From Sinomonas sp. ASV322 (lineage in GTDB: Bacteria; Actinomycetota; Actinomycetes; Actinomycetales; Micrococcaceae), in NCBI RefSeq assembly GCF_030908245.1, contig NZ_JAVFJJ010000008.1:117410-181409 (forward strand): a stretch of DNA of 64,000 nucleotides, given 5' to 3'. Below the pieces are notes generated by a model. That model ran no database searches, had not been told where the DNA came from, and saw nothing but the letters and a program-made list of their open reading frames with translations. Below are positions 51,917 to 60,570 of the stretch, piece by piece. Every line of letters begins with the position of its first letter. Within the stretch, counting starts at the first letter, position 1. Both the position numbers and the translations under genes were made by a program.

Positions 51917-53572
51917 ATGGCCCTCTCCACCTCAGCACATGTCGACTCGTTCACGCGGGACAACCTGCCGCCCGAGTCCCAGTGGCCGACGTTCGAATTC
52001 ACCCTCCCCGAACTGCAGTACCCGGACCGCCTCAACGCCGGAGCAGCTCTCATCGACCACGCGGTCGAGCGGTTCGGGCCCGACCGGACGGCCCTGATCG
52101 GCCCGGACGGGACGCGCTGGACCTATGGCGAGCTCCAGACACGGGCCAACCAGGTGGCCCAGGTGCTCACCGAGGACCTCGGCCTCGTCCCGGGCAACCG
52201 CGTGCTGCTCCGCTCCCCCAACAACCCGTGGACCGTCGCGGCCTGGCTGGGCACTCTCAAGGCCGGCGGGGTCGCCGTGACGACGATGTTCGCGCTCCGG
52301 TCCGCGGAGATCGTGCCGATCATCGAGCGGACCCAGCCCTCCGCGGCCCTCGTCGACCACCGCTTCGCCGACGATCTCGACGCAGCGCTTGCCGAGCTGG
52401 GCAGCGACCGCGGCCAGGTCGCCGTCGTCCGCTTCGGGGGCGACGGCGCGGACGACCTGACCGCGCGGGTCGCGACGAAGAGCGGGATCTTCGAAGCGGT
52501 GCCGACGGCGGCGGACGACGTCGCGCTGCTCGGGCCGACGTCGGGCAGCACGGGCGTCCCGAAGATCACGATGCACTTCCACCGGGACATCCTCGCCAAC
52601 GCTGACACGTTCGCCCGGCACCTCCTGCACCCCACGCCCGACGACGTGTTCGCGTGCTCGGCACCTCTCGCGTTCACGTTCGGGCTTGGCTCGCTCGTCG
52701 TATTCCCGCTGCGCTTCGGGGCGTCCTCGCTCCTGGTGGAGAGGGCGACGCCGGTCCAGTTCGCCGAGCTCGTCGCCGCCAACGGCGTCACCATCCTCGC
52801 GACGGCGCCCACGGCCTACCGCGCGATCCTCAAGGCGGGCCGCGCCGACCTCCTCGCGGGGGTGAAGAAGGCCGTCTCCGCGGGAGAACACCTGCCGCAG
52901 GAGACGTGGCACCATGTGCACGACGACACGGGCCTCAAGCTCATCAACGGCATCGGCGCGACCGAATTGCTGCACGTGTTCATCTCCGCCGCGGGCGAGG
53001 ACATCAGGCCCAGCTCAACGGGACGCGCTGTGCCCGGGTACCGCGCGACGATCCTCGACGCCGACGGGAACGAGGCGGCGCCGGGAGAGCTCGGCCGGCT
53101 GGCCGTCATTGGGCCGACCGGATGCCGGTACCTCGCGGACGAGCGCCAGCTCTCCTACGTGGTGAACGGCTGGAACGTCACCGGCGACATGTTCTACCGC
53201 GACGCCGACGGCTACTTCTACTACCAGGCGCGCTCCGACGACATGATCGTCTCCTCCGGCTACAACATCGGCGCGCCCGAGGTCGAGGCCGCGGTCAACG
53301 AGCACCCCGACGTGCTTGAGTGCGGCGTGGTCGGGCGGCCGGACTCCGAGCGGGGAACGGTCGTGTGCGCGTTCGTCGTGCTGCGGGACGGGGTCGACGG
53401 CGACGACGCGAAGCGCAAGGAGATCCAGGACTTCGTCAAGTCCCGCATCGCGCCCTACAAGTACCCGCGCGATGTCCGCTTCGTCGATGCGCTCCCCCGC
53501 AATCCGAGCGGCAAACTGCAGCATTTCCGCCTGCGCGAGCAGGCCGCCGAAACCAACGGCACCCAGGTCTGA
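51917..53572 (+). CDS. Aryl-CoA ligase (2-aminobenzoate/benzoate-CoA ligase-like)
   Basis: A 551-residue adenylating enzyme of the benzoate-CoA ligase group. GPTSGSTGVPKITMHFHRDI is the P-loop of the ANL superfamily, SAPLAFTFGLGSLVVFPLRF and INGIGATELLHVFISA form the acid pocket, and GWNVTGDMFYRDADGYFYYQ, ARSDDMIVSSGYNIGAPEVE and the Lys in PRNPSGKLQHF the adenylate and hinge motifs. It should convert an aromatic acid, CoA and ATP into aryl-CoA, AMP and diphosphate. The next gene is an aryl-CoA monooxygenase for 2-substituted benzoyl-CoA, so anthranilate or salicylate is the expected acid. Confidence 0.9.
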   Translation: MALSTSAHVDSFTRDNLPPESQWPTFEFTLPELQYPDRLNAGAALIDHAVERFGPDRTALIGPDGTRWTYGELQTRANQVAQVLTEDLGLVPGNRVLLRSPNNPWTVAAWLGTLKAGGVAVTTMFALRSAEIVPIIERTQPSAALVDHRFADDLDAALAELGSDRGQVAVVRFGGDGADDLTARVATKSGIFEAVPTAADDVALLGPTSGSTGVPKITMHFHRDILANADTFARHLLHPTPDDVFACSAPLAFTFGLGSLVVFPLRFGASSLLVERATPVQFAELVAANGVTILATAPTAYRAILKAGRADLLAGVKKAVSAGEHLPQETWHHVHDDTGLKLINGIGATELLHVFISAAGEDIRPSSTGRAVPGYRATILDADGNEAAPGELGRLAVIGPTGCRYLADERQLSYVVNGWNVTGDMFYRDADGYFYYQARSDDMIVSSGYNIGAPEVEAAVNEHPDVLECGVVGRPDSERGTVVCAFVVLRDGVDGDDAKRKEIQDFVKSRIAPYKYPRDVRFVDALPRNPSGKLQHFRLREQAAETNGTQV

Positions 53573-53583
53573 AAGGAATCACA

Positions 53584-55995
53584 GTGAAGATCGCAGTCAT
53601 CGGCGGCGGCCCGGGCGGCCTCTATTTCTCCGCCCTCATGAAGCAGCTCGACCCGTCCCACGAGGTGACCGTGTGGGAACGGAACCGAGCCGAGGACACG
53701 TTCGGCTTCGGCGTCGTCTTCTCCGACGAGACGCTCGGCGGCATCGGCAACGCGGACACCGTCGTCGCGGAGTACATGTCGGAGCGCTTCGCCCGCTGGA
53801 CGGACATCGACATCACGCTCAACGGCGTGCGGCACACGGTGGGTGGGCAGGGCTTCGCGGCGATGAGCCGCAAGGAGCTCCTCCAGCTCCTCCAGCGGCG
53901 GGCCGCCGAGCTCGGCGTCGACGTCCGCTTCTCGACCCTCGCGCCCGACGTCGACGAGCTCTCCCGCGACTTCGACCTCGTCATCGCCTCCGATGGCGTC
54001 AACTCCCAGGTCCGGGCGCGCTACGCCGATTCCTTCGGCCCGTCCCTCGACGTCCGCCGCAACAAGTACATGTGGCTTGGCACGGATCTCGTGTTCGAGG
54101 CCTTTCAGTTCTTCGTCAAGGACACCCAGTGGGGCACGATGCAGATCCACGGGTACCCCTTCTCCGACTCCGGCTCGACGTTCATCGTCGAGATGCACGA
54201 GGACGTGTGGCGGGCGGCCGGATTCGACGCGACCGAGGGCACAGCGTTCCCGCCGGGCGTCTCGGACGAGGCGGCCATCGCGAAGATCCGCGAGATCTTC
54301 GCCGACGAGCTCGCCGGCCATGAGGTCCTCGCGAACAACTCGAAATGGATCAACTTCGCGACGGTCCGCAACCAGAGCTGGCGGCACGGAAACGTCGTGC
54401 TCCTCGGCGACGCTGCCCACACCGCGCACTTCTCGATCGGCTCGGGCACAAAGCTCGCGATGGAAGACGCCCTCGCGCTCGCGGCCTGCCTTCACGAGCA
54501 CCCCACGCTCGAAGCGTCGCTCGTGGCGTACGAGTCGGAGCGGCGTCCCGTCGTCGAATCCACGCAGCGCGCCGCCCAGGCCTCCCTCGAGTGGTTCGAG
54601 AACATTGGCCAGTACACAGCGCAGGATCCGGTTCAGTTCTGCTTCAATCTGCTGACCCGCTCGCGCCGCATCACCCAGGAGAACCTACGGCTCCGCGACC
54701 CGGAGTTCGCCGCGCGCGTCGATGCGTGGTTCGCAGCTTCGCAGGCCCCGCTGGGGAATGGCGACGGCGAGGCCCGTCCTGCGATGTTCCAGCCCTTCCG
54801 TGTCGGTGGGCTCGAGCTCAAGAACCGCATCATCGTCTCCTCCATGGACATGTACTCCGCGGTCGACGGCGTCCCCGGAGACTTCCACCTCGCGCACCTC
54901 GGTTCGAAGGCCCTCGGCGGGGCGGGCCTGGTCATGACCGAGATGGTGTGCGTGTCCGAAACGGGCCGGATCACCCCCGGCTGCGCCGGGCTCTACACAG
55001 ACAGCCAGAGGGACGCGTGGGGACGGATCGTGGACTTCGTCCACGCCTCCTCGACCGCCAGGATCGGCCTGCAGATCGGCCACTCCGGCCGCAAGGGCTC
55101 CACCAAGCTCATGTGGGAGGGCATCGACGAGCCCCTCGAATCGGGCAACTGGCAGACCGTCGCGCCGTCGTCGCTCGCGTACGGACCCGGCAATCAGGTA
55201 CCCTCCGAGCTCGACCGCGCCGGCATGGACGCGATCCGCGACGATTTCGTCGCCGCCGCCCGCCGGGGAGCCGAGGCCGGCTTCGACCTGCTTGAAGTCC
55301 ATGCCGCCCACGGCTACCTTCTCTCCTCGTTCCTCTCCCCGATTTCGAACCGCCGCGACGACGCCTACGGAGGCAGCCTCGAGAACCGCCTCCGCTTCCC
55401 GCTCGAGGTCTTCGACGCCGTACGCGCGGCCTGGCCCGCCGAACGCCCCGTCACCGTGCGCATCTCCGCCGTCGACTGGCTTCCGGATGGGAACACGGCG
55501 GACGACGCCGTCGAGATCGCCCGGGCCTTCATCAAGCACGGTGCCGCCGCCATCGACGTCTCCTCGGGGCAGATTGCCAAGGATGAGAAGCCTGCGTTCG
55601 GCCGTTCCTACCAGACGCCGTTTGCCGATCGGATCCGTCAGGCTGTCGGCGCCGAGAGCGGGGTTGCGGTCATCGCGGTCGGCGCGATCTCGAGCTACGA
55701 CGACGTCAACTCGATCCTCCTCGCTGGCCGCGCGGACCTCGTGGCCATGGGTCGGACCCACCTCTACGATCCGCAATGGACGCTTCATGCAGCGGCCGAG
55801 CAGGACTACCGTGGCGCCGGCGCGGACTGGCCCTCCCAGTTCCGGGCGGGACGGCGCAAGCCGCCGTCGTCGCGAACCGATGCCGTGCGCCCGCGGCTCT
55901 CGCTCCTGCGCGAGCCCGACGGCGACGAGCTTCCCACACACGTCCGCTGGACCCCGCGGTCGTCCCGTGAGGCGCTTGAGCCGGTCAACGCCTGA
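53584..55995 (+). CDS. Aryl-CoA 5-hydroxylase fused to an old-yellow-enzyme domain
   Basis: An 803-residue two-enzyme fusion. Residues 1-390 are a class A flavin monooxygenase: VIGGGPGGLYFSALM binds FAD, and GDAAHTAHFSIGSGTKLAME is the second FAD motif in the form seen in salicylyl-CoA 5-hydroxylase and 2-aminobenzoyl-CoA monooxygenase. Residues about 400-760 are an old-yellow-enzyme barrel: FQPFRVGGLELKNRIIVSSM, HAAHGYLLSSFLSPISNRRD, AYGGSLENRLRFPLEV and the FMN-phosphate loop region VAVIAVGAISSYDD. This is the architecture of 2-aminobenzoyl-CoA monooxygenase/reductase, which adds OH at C5 and then reduces the ring, and of the bifunctional salicylyl-CoA hydroxylases. GTG start 11 bases after the ligase. 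Confidence 0.9.
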   Translation: MKIAVIGGGPGGLYFSALMKQLDPSHEVTVWERNRAEDTFGFGVVFSDETLGGIGNADTVVAEYMSERFARWTDIDITLNGVRHTVGGQGFAAMSRKELLQLLQRRAAELGVDVRFSTLAPDVDELSRDFDLVIASDGVNSQVRARYADSFGPSLDVRRNKYMWLGTDLVFEAFQFFVKDTQWGTMQIHGYPFSDSGSTFIVEMHEDVWRAAGFDATEGTAFPPGVSDEAAIAKIREIFADELAGHEVLANNSKWINFATVRNQSWRHGNVVLLGDAAHTAHFSIGSGTKLAMEDALALAACLHEHPTLEASLVAYESERRPVVESTQRAAQASLEWFENIGQYTAQDPVQFCFNLLTRSRRITQENLRLRDPEFAARVDAWFAASQAPLGNGDGEARPAMFQPFRVGGLELKNRIIVSSMDMYSAVDGVPGDFHLAHLGSKALGGAGLVMTEMVCVSETGRITPGCAGLYTDSQRDAWGRIVDFVHASSTARIGLQIGHSGRKGSTKLMWEGIDEPLESGNWQTVAPSSLAYGPGNQVPSELDRAGMDAIRDDFVAAARRGAEAGFDLLEVHAAHGYLLSSFLSPISNRRDDAYGGSLENRLRFPLEVFDAVRAAWPAERPVTVRISAVDWLPDGNTADDAVEIARAFIKHGAAAIDVSSGQIAKDEKPAFGRSYQTPFADRIRQAVGAESGVAVIAVGAISSYDDVNSILLAGRADLVAMGRTHLYDPQWTLHAAAEQDYRGAGADWPSQFRAGRRKPPSSRTDAVRPRLSLLREPDGDELPTHVRWTPRSSREALEPVNA

Positions 55996-56019
55996 CAGTT
56001 CCAGCCAAGCCGAAACCAG

Positions 56020-56048
56020 CAGCCCCGGACCGGAAGGGTCCGGGGCTG
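56020..56048 (+). terminator. Terminator inside the catabolic cluster
   Basis: A 12-bp perfect stem (56020-56031 with 56037-56048) around GGAAG, 24 bases past the monooxygenase stop and 20 bases before the 4HBT thioesterase start. It should reduce read-through into that gene. Confidence 0.75.
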
Positions 56049-56068
56049 GCTGTGCTACGAAAGAAGAC

Positions 56069-56524
56069 ATGATGATGAACGACCTCCCGCCCGGGGCCAT
56101 ACGCGAGACCATCACCCGCACCGTCGAGTGGGTCGACACCGATGCCTCCGGGCACCACCACAACTCCTTCATCATGCGAAGCGTCGAGGCCGCGGAGGCG
56201 CGCCTCTTCAAGCGGCTCGGGGTTCTCGAGGAGTACTTCGGAATCGCCCCCCGCGTGCATCACGAAGTGGACTTCCGCTCGAAGCTGTACTTCGGGCAGG
56301 AAGCCACGACGCTGCTCGAGATCGAGTCCGTGGGGCGTTCGTCGATGACGTTCCGGTTCGAAGTGATGGGCGAAGATTTCGAACGGGGGGCCGCAACGGT
56401 GCCGCGACGGCTGGCCGCATCCGGACGCTACGTCACGGTGCACGTGCCGAAAGACACCGAGGAGTCGGCGCCGTGGCCCGAGGCGTTCCTCGAAAGGCTA
56501 AGGGCTGCCGCCGTCGACGGCTGA
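56069..56524 (+). CDS. 4-hydroxybenzoyl-CoA thioesterase-type hotdog protein
   Basis: A 151-residue single hotdog domain. VEWVDTDASGHHHNSFIMRS is the active-site loop of the 4HBT family, with the Asp that attacks the thioester and a following His-rich turn; EAAEARLFKRLGVLEEY is the central helix. A specific aryl-CoA thioesterase is the best call. It follows the monooxygenase after a terminator and would set free the hydroxylated aromatic acid before ring opening. Three ATG codons in a row (56069, 56072, 56075) leave the exact start open. Confidence 0.85.
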   Translation: MMMNDLPPGAIRETITRTVEWVDTDASGHHHNSFIMRSVEAAEARLFKRLGVLEEYFGIAPRVHHEVDFRSKLYFGQEATTLLEIESVGRSSMTFRFEVMGEDFERGAATVPRRLAASGRYVTVHVPKDTEESAPWPEAFLERLRAAAVDG

Positions 56525-56619
56525 AGGCTGGAATCCCCCGTGCCAGCCGGGCCCTCGTGCGCGCGACCCTCTTGACCGACTTCCGTTGCGCTGCGGTGAA
56601 ACGATCTCGCCGCCTGTCA

Positions 56620-57261
56620 TCAGCCCGGACCGAAGACGGCTACGGCAGCGAAAGTGCCTGGTCCCATTTCAGTGATATTGCAGAGGCGCGAAGCCCCGCA
56701 GGGGGCTGCAACACCGCCCCAACCGAGGAATACCGACGTGCCCATGACGCCCATCATGTTGCTGCTGACCTCGGCGCCTGGCTGCGCGGTCAGCAGCACC
56801 GTCTGTCCTCCGGCGAAGGCAGCCGGCTGGCAAAGGACTGTGCCGACCGTCCTGGAGGAGCAACTTACGCCGGCGGGGCTACTGGTAACCGAACCGGAGC
56901 TACCGACAACCGCTCCAGCCATGGTTCTCACCGACTGGTTGGTAATCGAAACGCTGATGGTGAACGTTGCGAGAGGCGCCGGCGCCGGGGCAGGCACTAT
57001 CGGCGCGGGCGGTTCAGTCGGTGGCACCGGTTCTGGCGTTACCGGTTCTGGGGTCGCGCTGGGCGTTGGGGTCGCGCTGGGGGCGGCGGGCGACGGAGTG
57101 GCCGTAGCTGACGGTGTCCCGGTGGCGGTCTTGCTCGGGGAAGCGGCAGAGGGTGATGCGGTGGGACTTGCCGTCGTCGCGGACGGTGCGGCGCCAAAGC
57201 AGGACGTGAGCGAGAGGCCCACCAAGACCGTACCGGCGAAGAAAATCCTGAAGTGCTTCAT
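56620..57261 (-). CDS. Lipoprotein with Ser/Thr/Pro-rich stalk
   Basis: A 213-residue lipoprotein. MKHFRIFFAGTVLVGLSLTSC is a lipoprotein signal with lipobox LTSC. A low-complexity stalk (about 25-100) rich in Ala, Ser, Thr and Pro leads to a compact domain with ATFTISVSITNQSVRTMAGA, then SCSSRTVGTVLCQPAAFAGG and CGASRLCNITEM; four Cys can form two disulfides. No family is recognised. It lies inside the catabolic cluster but on the opposite strand, and its lower GC content makes a recent arrival likely. Alternative GTG start at 57270. Confidence 0.7.
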   Translation of the reverse strand: MKHFRIFFAGTVLVGLSLTSCFGAAPSATTASPTASPSAASPSKTATGTPSATATPSPAAPSATPTPSATPEPVTPEPVPPTEPPAPIVPAPAPAPLATFTISVSITNQSVRTMAGAVVGSSGSVTSSPAGVSCSSRTVGTVLCQPAAFAGGQTVLLTAQPGAEVSSNMMGVMGTSVFLGWGGVAAPCGASRLCNITEMGPGTFAAVAVFGPG

Positions 57262-57390
57262 AGCACTCACCCCTGCACTGGGCTTGAGAAGCCTTCCATC
57301 TCAGAGCCAAATACTCCGCCCGTTAAGACGCCTGATCAATCGCTGGGGTTCATTGTCCAACCAGAGGGCCGCCACCTCTTCGACAGCTGG

Positions 57391-59109
57391 TCAGTGGCCC
57401 TTGAACGCCTCCGCGAGCCACCACGCGCCGCCGTCGGACGCGATTTTGGCGTCGAGGACGAGAGGTCGATCTGGGGTGGAGTCCAGCCAGACCTTCAATG
57501 GTTCGAGATCCTCCACCGTGCGGACGGTGAGAGCTTCGCAGCCGTAGCCGCGGGCGATCGCGGCGATGTCGGTCTCAGGGAACGTCACCGTCGAGACGTC
57601 GACGGGCCCGTGCTCAGCGAAGTGGTGCACCTCGGCACCATAGGCCGCGTCGTTGTACACGATGCACAGCAGGGGCAGACGCAGCCGCACCGCGGTCTCG
57701 AGCTCGCTGATCCCCATGAGGAAGCCCCCGTCACCCGTTCCGAGGACAGGGAGGCGGTGCGGCTGGGCAAGGGCGGACCCGATCGCTGTGCTCAGGCCCA
57801 GGCCGATGGACTGGAACGCCTGGGTGAAGCAGAAGCCGAACTCATCCGGAACGTCCAGGTACTGACTCGGGTAGCCCATGAAGTTTCCCGAGTCGACCGC
57901 GACCACCCGCTCGGCGGGCAGAAGCTCGTCGATCCTGCGCGTGAGCACGCGGGGATCAATCCGCAATGCGCCGTCGGCGCCGGGGCCACCGAGGTCGGAT
58001 GTCGGGACATCCTGCCAGCGGGCGGACTCGGCAATACCGGCCCGGACCTCCTCGCTGCGGTAGCCCGTCCGGGGCGAAACTCCGCGGCGCTGCAGCTCGG
58101 CGAGGGCGTCGGCGGCGGTCGCGGCGGAGTCGCCGAGTACGCCGAGGGTGATGGGTCGGTTCGCCCCGAGTGCGGAGTCCTCGAGGTCGACTTGGACGAC
58201 GGCGGTGCCCCCGCCGATGAGGGTTCCGTGCCGCATGGTCCACATGTTCAAAGCACACCCGAAGCCCACGATAAGGTCCGCGCCCGAGATGAGCTCCGCC
58301 GTCGTCGGCGAAGAAAACCCGCCCGAAATCCCGAGGCCGAACGGCTCGCCGGCGAAGAGGCCTTTGGCGACCGCCGAGGTGGCCACGAGCGCCCCCACAT
58401 GCTCGGCGAGCGCGAGGATCTCCGACCGGGCGCCGCGCCCGCCACGCCCGGCCAGGAACACCGGCCGCTCGGCGGCAAGGAGGAGGTCTGCCAAAGCGGC
58501 GACGGCCAAGGCGGCCGGACGCACCGGGGCAGGCGGGGCGATGGGGACGACGTCGTTCGTGTCCGGGGCGGGCTGGGCCTGGACGTCGAGCGGCAGGTTG
58601 AGGACGACCGTGCGGCGCTCGTTCTGTGCCGCGCGGAAGGCGCGGACGACGTCGGCCACCGCCGAGGCGGCCGAATGAACCCGGTGGGAGAGCGCCCCGA
58701 CCGAGCGGGCAAGGCCGGGTTGATCCATGGTGAAGTTCGAGTTGACCGAGGCGCCCGCCGTCTCGGCGGCGAGCACGAGGAGCGGTGTGCGCGACTTCGC
58801 GGCCTCTCCGATCCCGGTCGTCGCGTTGGTCAGCCCGCACCCCTGGTGGACCGAGAGCAGCGCGACCTTCCCGGACATGCGAGCGTAGGCGTCCGCCATC
58901 GTCGCGGCGCCGCCCTCGTGCCGCGCAGCGGTGTAGGGCACCCCGTGGCGGATGAGGGCGTTGGTAACGTCGAAGTTCCCGGAGCCGACGACACCGAAGC
59001 AATGCCCCGCGCCCAGCTCGGCGAGGGTGCGTCCTACAAGGTGGGCGACGGTCTCCCCCGCAGGCGCAGATGCCGTCTTGGGAGTGGGGGCGTGCGCCTG
59101 GGCGGTCAT
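57391..59109 (-). CDS. Thiamine-diphosphate decarboxylase-type enzyme
   Basis: A 572-residue ThDP enzyme of the acetolactate synthase/benzoylformate decarboxylase superfamily. The cofactor-activating Glu is in YTAARHEGGAATMADAYARM, the ThDP motif in GTGDGGFLMGISELETAVRL with the matching Asn in CIVYNDAAYG. The middle domain (FAD-type in synthases) has GRGGRGARSEIL. Members decarboxylate 2-oxo acids, including aromatic ones. Its stop codon neighbour is the cyclase-type hydrolase, whose stop overlaps this start (ATGA). If the cyclase makes isatinate, a 2-oxo aromatic acid, this enzyme is the expected next step. Confidence 0.87.
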   Translation of the reverse strand: MTAQAHAPTPKTASAPAGETVAHLVGRTLAELGAGHCFGVVGSGNFDVTNALIRHGVPYTAARHEGGAATMADAYARMSGKVALLSVHQGCGLTNATTGIGEAAKSRTPLLVLAAETAGASVNSNFTMDQPGLARSVGALSHRVHSAASAVADVVRAFRAAQNERRTVVLNLPLDVQAQPAPDTNDVVPIAPPAPVRPAALAVAALADLLLAAERPVFLAGRGGRGARSEILALAEHVGALVATSAVAKGLFAGEPFGLGISGGFSSPTTAELISGADLIVGFGCALNMWTMRHGTLIGGGTAVVQVDLEDSALGANRPITLGVLGDSAATAADALAELQRRGVSPRTGYRSEEVRAGIAESARWQDVPTSDLGGPGADGALRIDPRVLTRRIDELLPAERVVAVDSGNFMGYPSQYLDVPDEFGFCFTQAFQSIGLGLSTAIGSALAQPHRLPVLGTGDGGFLMGISELETAVRLRLPLLCIVYNDAAYGAEVHHFAEHGPVDVSTVTFPETDIAAIARGYGCEALTVRTVEDLEPLKVWLDSTPDRPLVLDAKIASDGGAWWLAEAFKGH

Positions 59110-59888
59110 GAGCTGGCCCCCTCGACGAAGGCCAGAACCCTCGCGGGAGACCCCGTTCCGCCGACGATCGGCAGCGGCGCGACGACGACGACGGCGCCCG
59201 TCGCCGGGAGCTGGCTGAGGTTCTGGAGCGAAGTGATGCCGTACTTGTCGGCACCGAGGAGGAAGTGGTGCATCGGGAACAGGGGGTCCATTCCGCCAGC
59301 GAGGCCCGCGTCGATGCCCACGGTCTCGACGCCGACTCCGGAGATCGGCGCGATGTCCGCGAGCCAACGGGCGCACTCCACGGTGAAGCCGGGCGTGTGC
59401 GAGCCGGTTTCGTCAGCGTTGAGGAAACGCTCGCGATCTTGCGCGTACGCGTCCCACCCGGTGCGCACGAGCAGCCACGCGTTCTCGGGGAGCGGCCCGT
59501 GCTCGGCCTCCCAGGCTTTGATGTGCTCGACGTCGACGAGGAAATCGGGGTCGGCGGCCGCCTCGCGGCTCACGTCGAGGACACACGCGGGGCCGACGAG
59601 CCGCGAGGGCTCGATCTGAGATACATCCTTCCCGCCGCGACCCGTGACCCAGTGCACGGGGGCGTCGAGATGGGTTCCGATGTGCTCGCCCGTGCTGATG
59701 TTGTGGTGCTTCCAGAAAGGCCCGGGCTCGTTGTAGGCCGAGACCTCCTCGAGGCTGAAGTCGACGAGGTTCGCGAGCGGGTCGGGAAGGCGCAGGGTCG
59801 GGGTCTCGCTCGAGAGAGTGTTGGTCAGATCGACTACACGCACCTCGCCCGTGGCGAGCGATGCGAGCAGCCCGGTCAGCTGTGACAT
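59106..59888 (-). CDS. Cyclase-family metal hydrolase (isatin hydrolase/kynurenine formamidase type)
   Basis: A 260-residue member of the PF04199 family. HHNISTGEHIGTHLDAPVHW carries the metal-binding HxGTHxDxPxH motif, VVDLTNTLSSETPTLRLPDP is the opening strand, and VGVETVGIDAG and MHHFLLGADKYGI complete the site. Known members open amide or lactam bonds: kynurenine formamidase frees kynurenine and isatin hydrolase converts isatin to isatinate. The gene is first in a leftward pair with the ThDP enzyme and divergent from the flavin reductase gene, with an operator at 59927 between. Confidence 0.87.
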   Translation of the reverse strand: MSQLTGLLASLATGEVRVVDLTNTLSSETPTLRLPDPLANLVDFSLEEVSAYNEPGPFWKHHNISTGEHIGTHLDAPVHWVTGRGGKDVSQIEPSRLVGPACVLDVSREAAADPDFLVDVEHIKAWEAEHGPLPENAWLLVRTGWDAYAQDRERFLNADETGSHTPGFTVECARWLADIAPISGVGVETVGIDAGLAGGMDPLFPMHHFLLGADKYGITSLQNLSQLPATGAVVVVAPLPIVGGTGSPARVLAFVEGASS

Positions 59889-59926
59889 GGGGACTCCTAG
59901 ATAAGAGTGAGTGCGTGTCGCCATCA

Positions 59927-59940
59927 TGACGATCGTCACA
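59927..59940. promoter_or_regulatory. Shared operator, site 2
   Basis: TGACGATCGTCACA holds the perfect 12-bp palindrome TGACGATCGTCA, located in the 187-base divergent region between the cyclase and flavin reductase genes. It differs from site 1 by one base over 14. Confidence 0.8.
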
Positions 59941-60075
59941 AGAGGTCTATGAGTTCGATCACCATAGCAGCCGCGAGGATCCACGGCTAGAGGCCAACCC
60001 GTGCCGCGGGATTCGGACTGCAGAGCTCGCGAATGGGATAGCCGAGCCCGTGTGAGCCACGCCACCATCGGATCC

Positions 60076-60522
60076 ATGGACACATCCATCCTTGAATCAC
60101 CGGTCACTGGGCTCGAGCTGCGCCAGGCGATGCGCCACTGGGACACGGGCGTCACCGTGATCACGGCCGGCTCCGAACAGTCCGGGCGGATTGGGCTGGT
60201 CTCGAACAGCTTCACGTCGGTTTCCTTGGAACCGCCGCTCGTCTCATGGTGCGTGGACCGCAACTCGAGCAGCTTCGCGGCCTGGTGCGAGACGCCAGCC
60301 TTCTCCATCCACATTCTCGACGACGAGGATGCGCACCTCATCCCGCGATTCGCCGCCCGGGGGACCGACAAATTCGCGGGCCTGAGCACGCACGCCACCC
60401 CGCTGGGCACGCCAGCGCTGGACGCCGGCCGTATCAGGCTCGACTGCCGCACGTGGAGGACGTACGACGGCGGCGATCACGTGATCATCATCGGCGAGGT
60501 CGCGAGTATCTCACCTCGCTGA
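60076..60522 (+). CDS. Flavin reductase (HpaC-like)
   Basis: A 148-residue flavin reductase-domain protein. LRQAMRHWDTGVTVITAGSE is the family opening, GLVSNSFTSVSLEPPLVSWC the flavin-binding segment and FSIHILDDEDAHLIPRFAAR the following helix; the C-terminus (DGGDHVIIIGEVASIS) contains the conserved GDHxxxxGEV strand. It makes free reduced FMN or FAD with NAD(P)H for a separate monooxygenase, here surely the LLM enzyme encoded 48 bases downstream. Confidence 0.9.
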   Translation: MDTSILESPVTGLELRQAMRHWDTGVTVITAGSEQSGRIGLVSNSFTSVSLEPPLVSWCVDRNSSSFAAWCETPAFSIHILDDEDAHLIPRFAARGTDKFAGLSTHATPLGTPALDAGRIRLDCRTWRTYDGGDHVIIIGEVASISPR

Positions 60523-60570
60523 ACGATTAGCTCAATCACCCATTCAATCCTAAGAACAAGAGGAATTCGC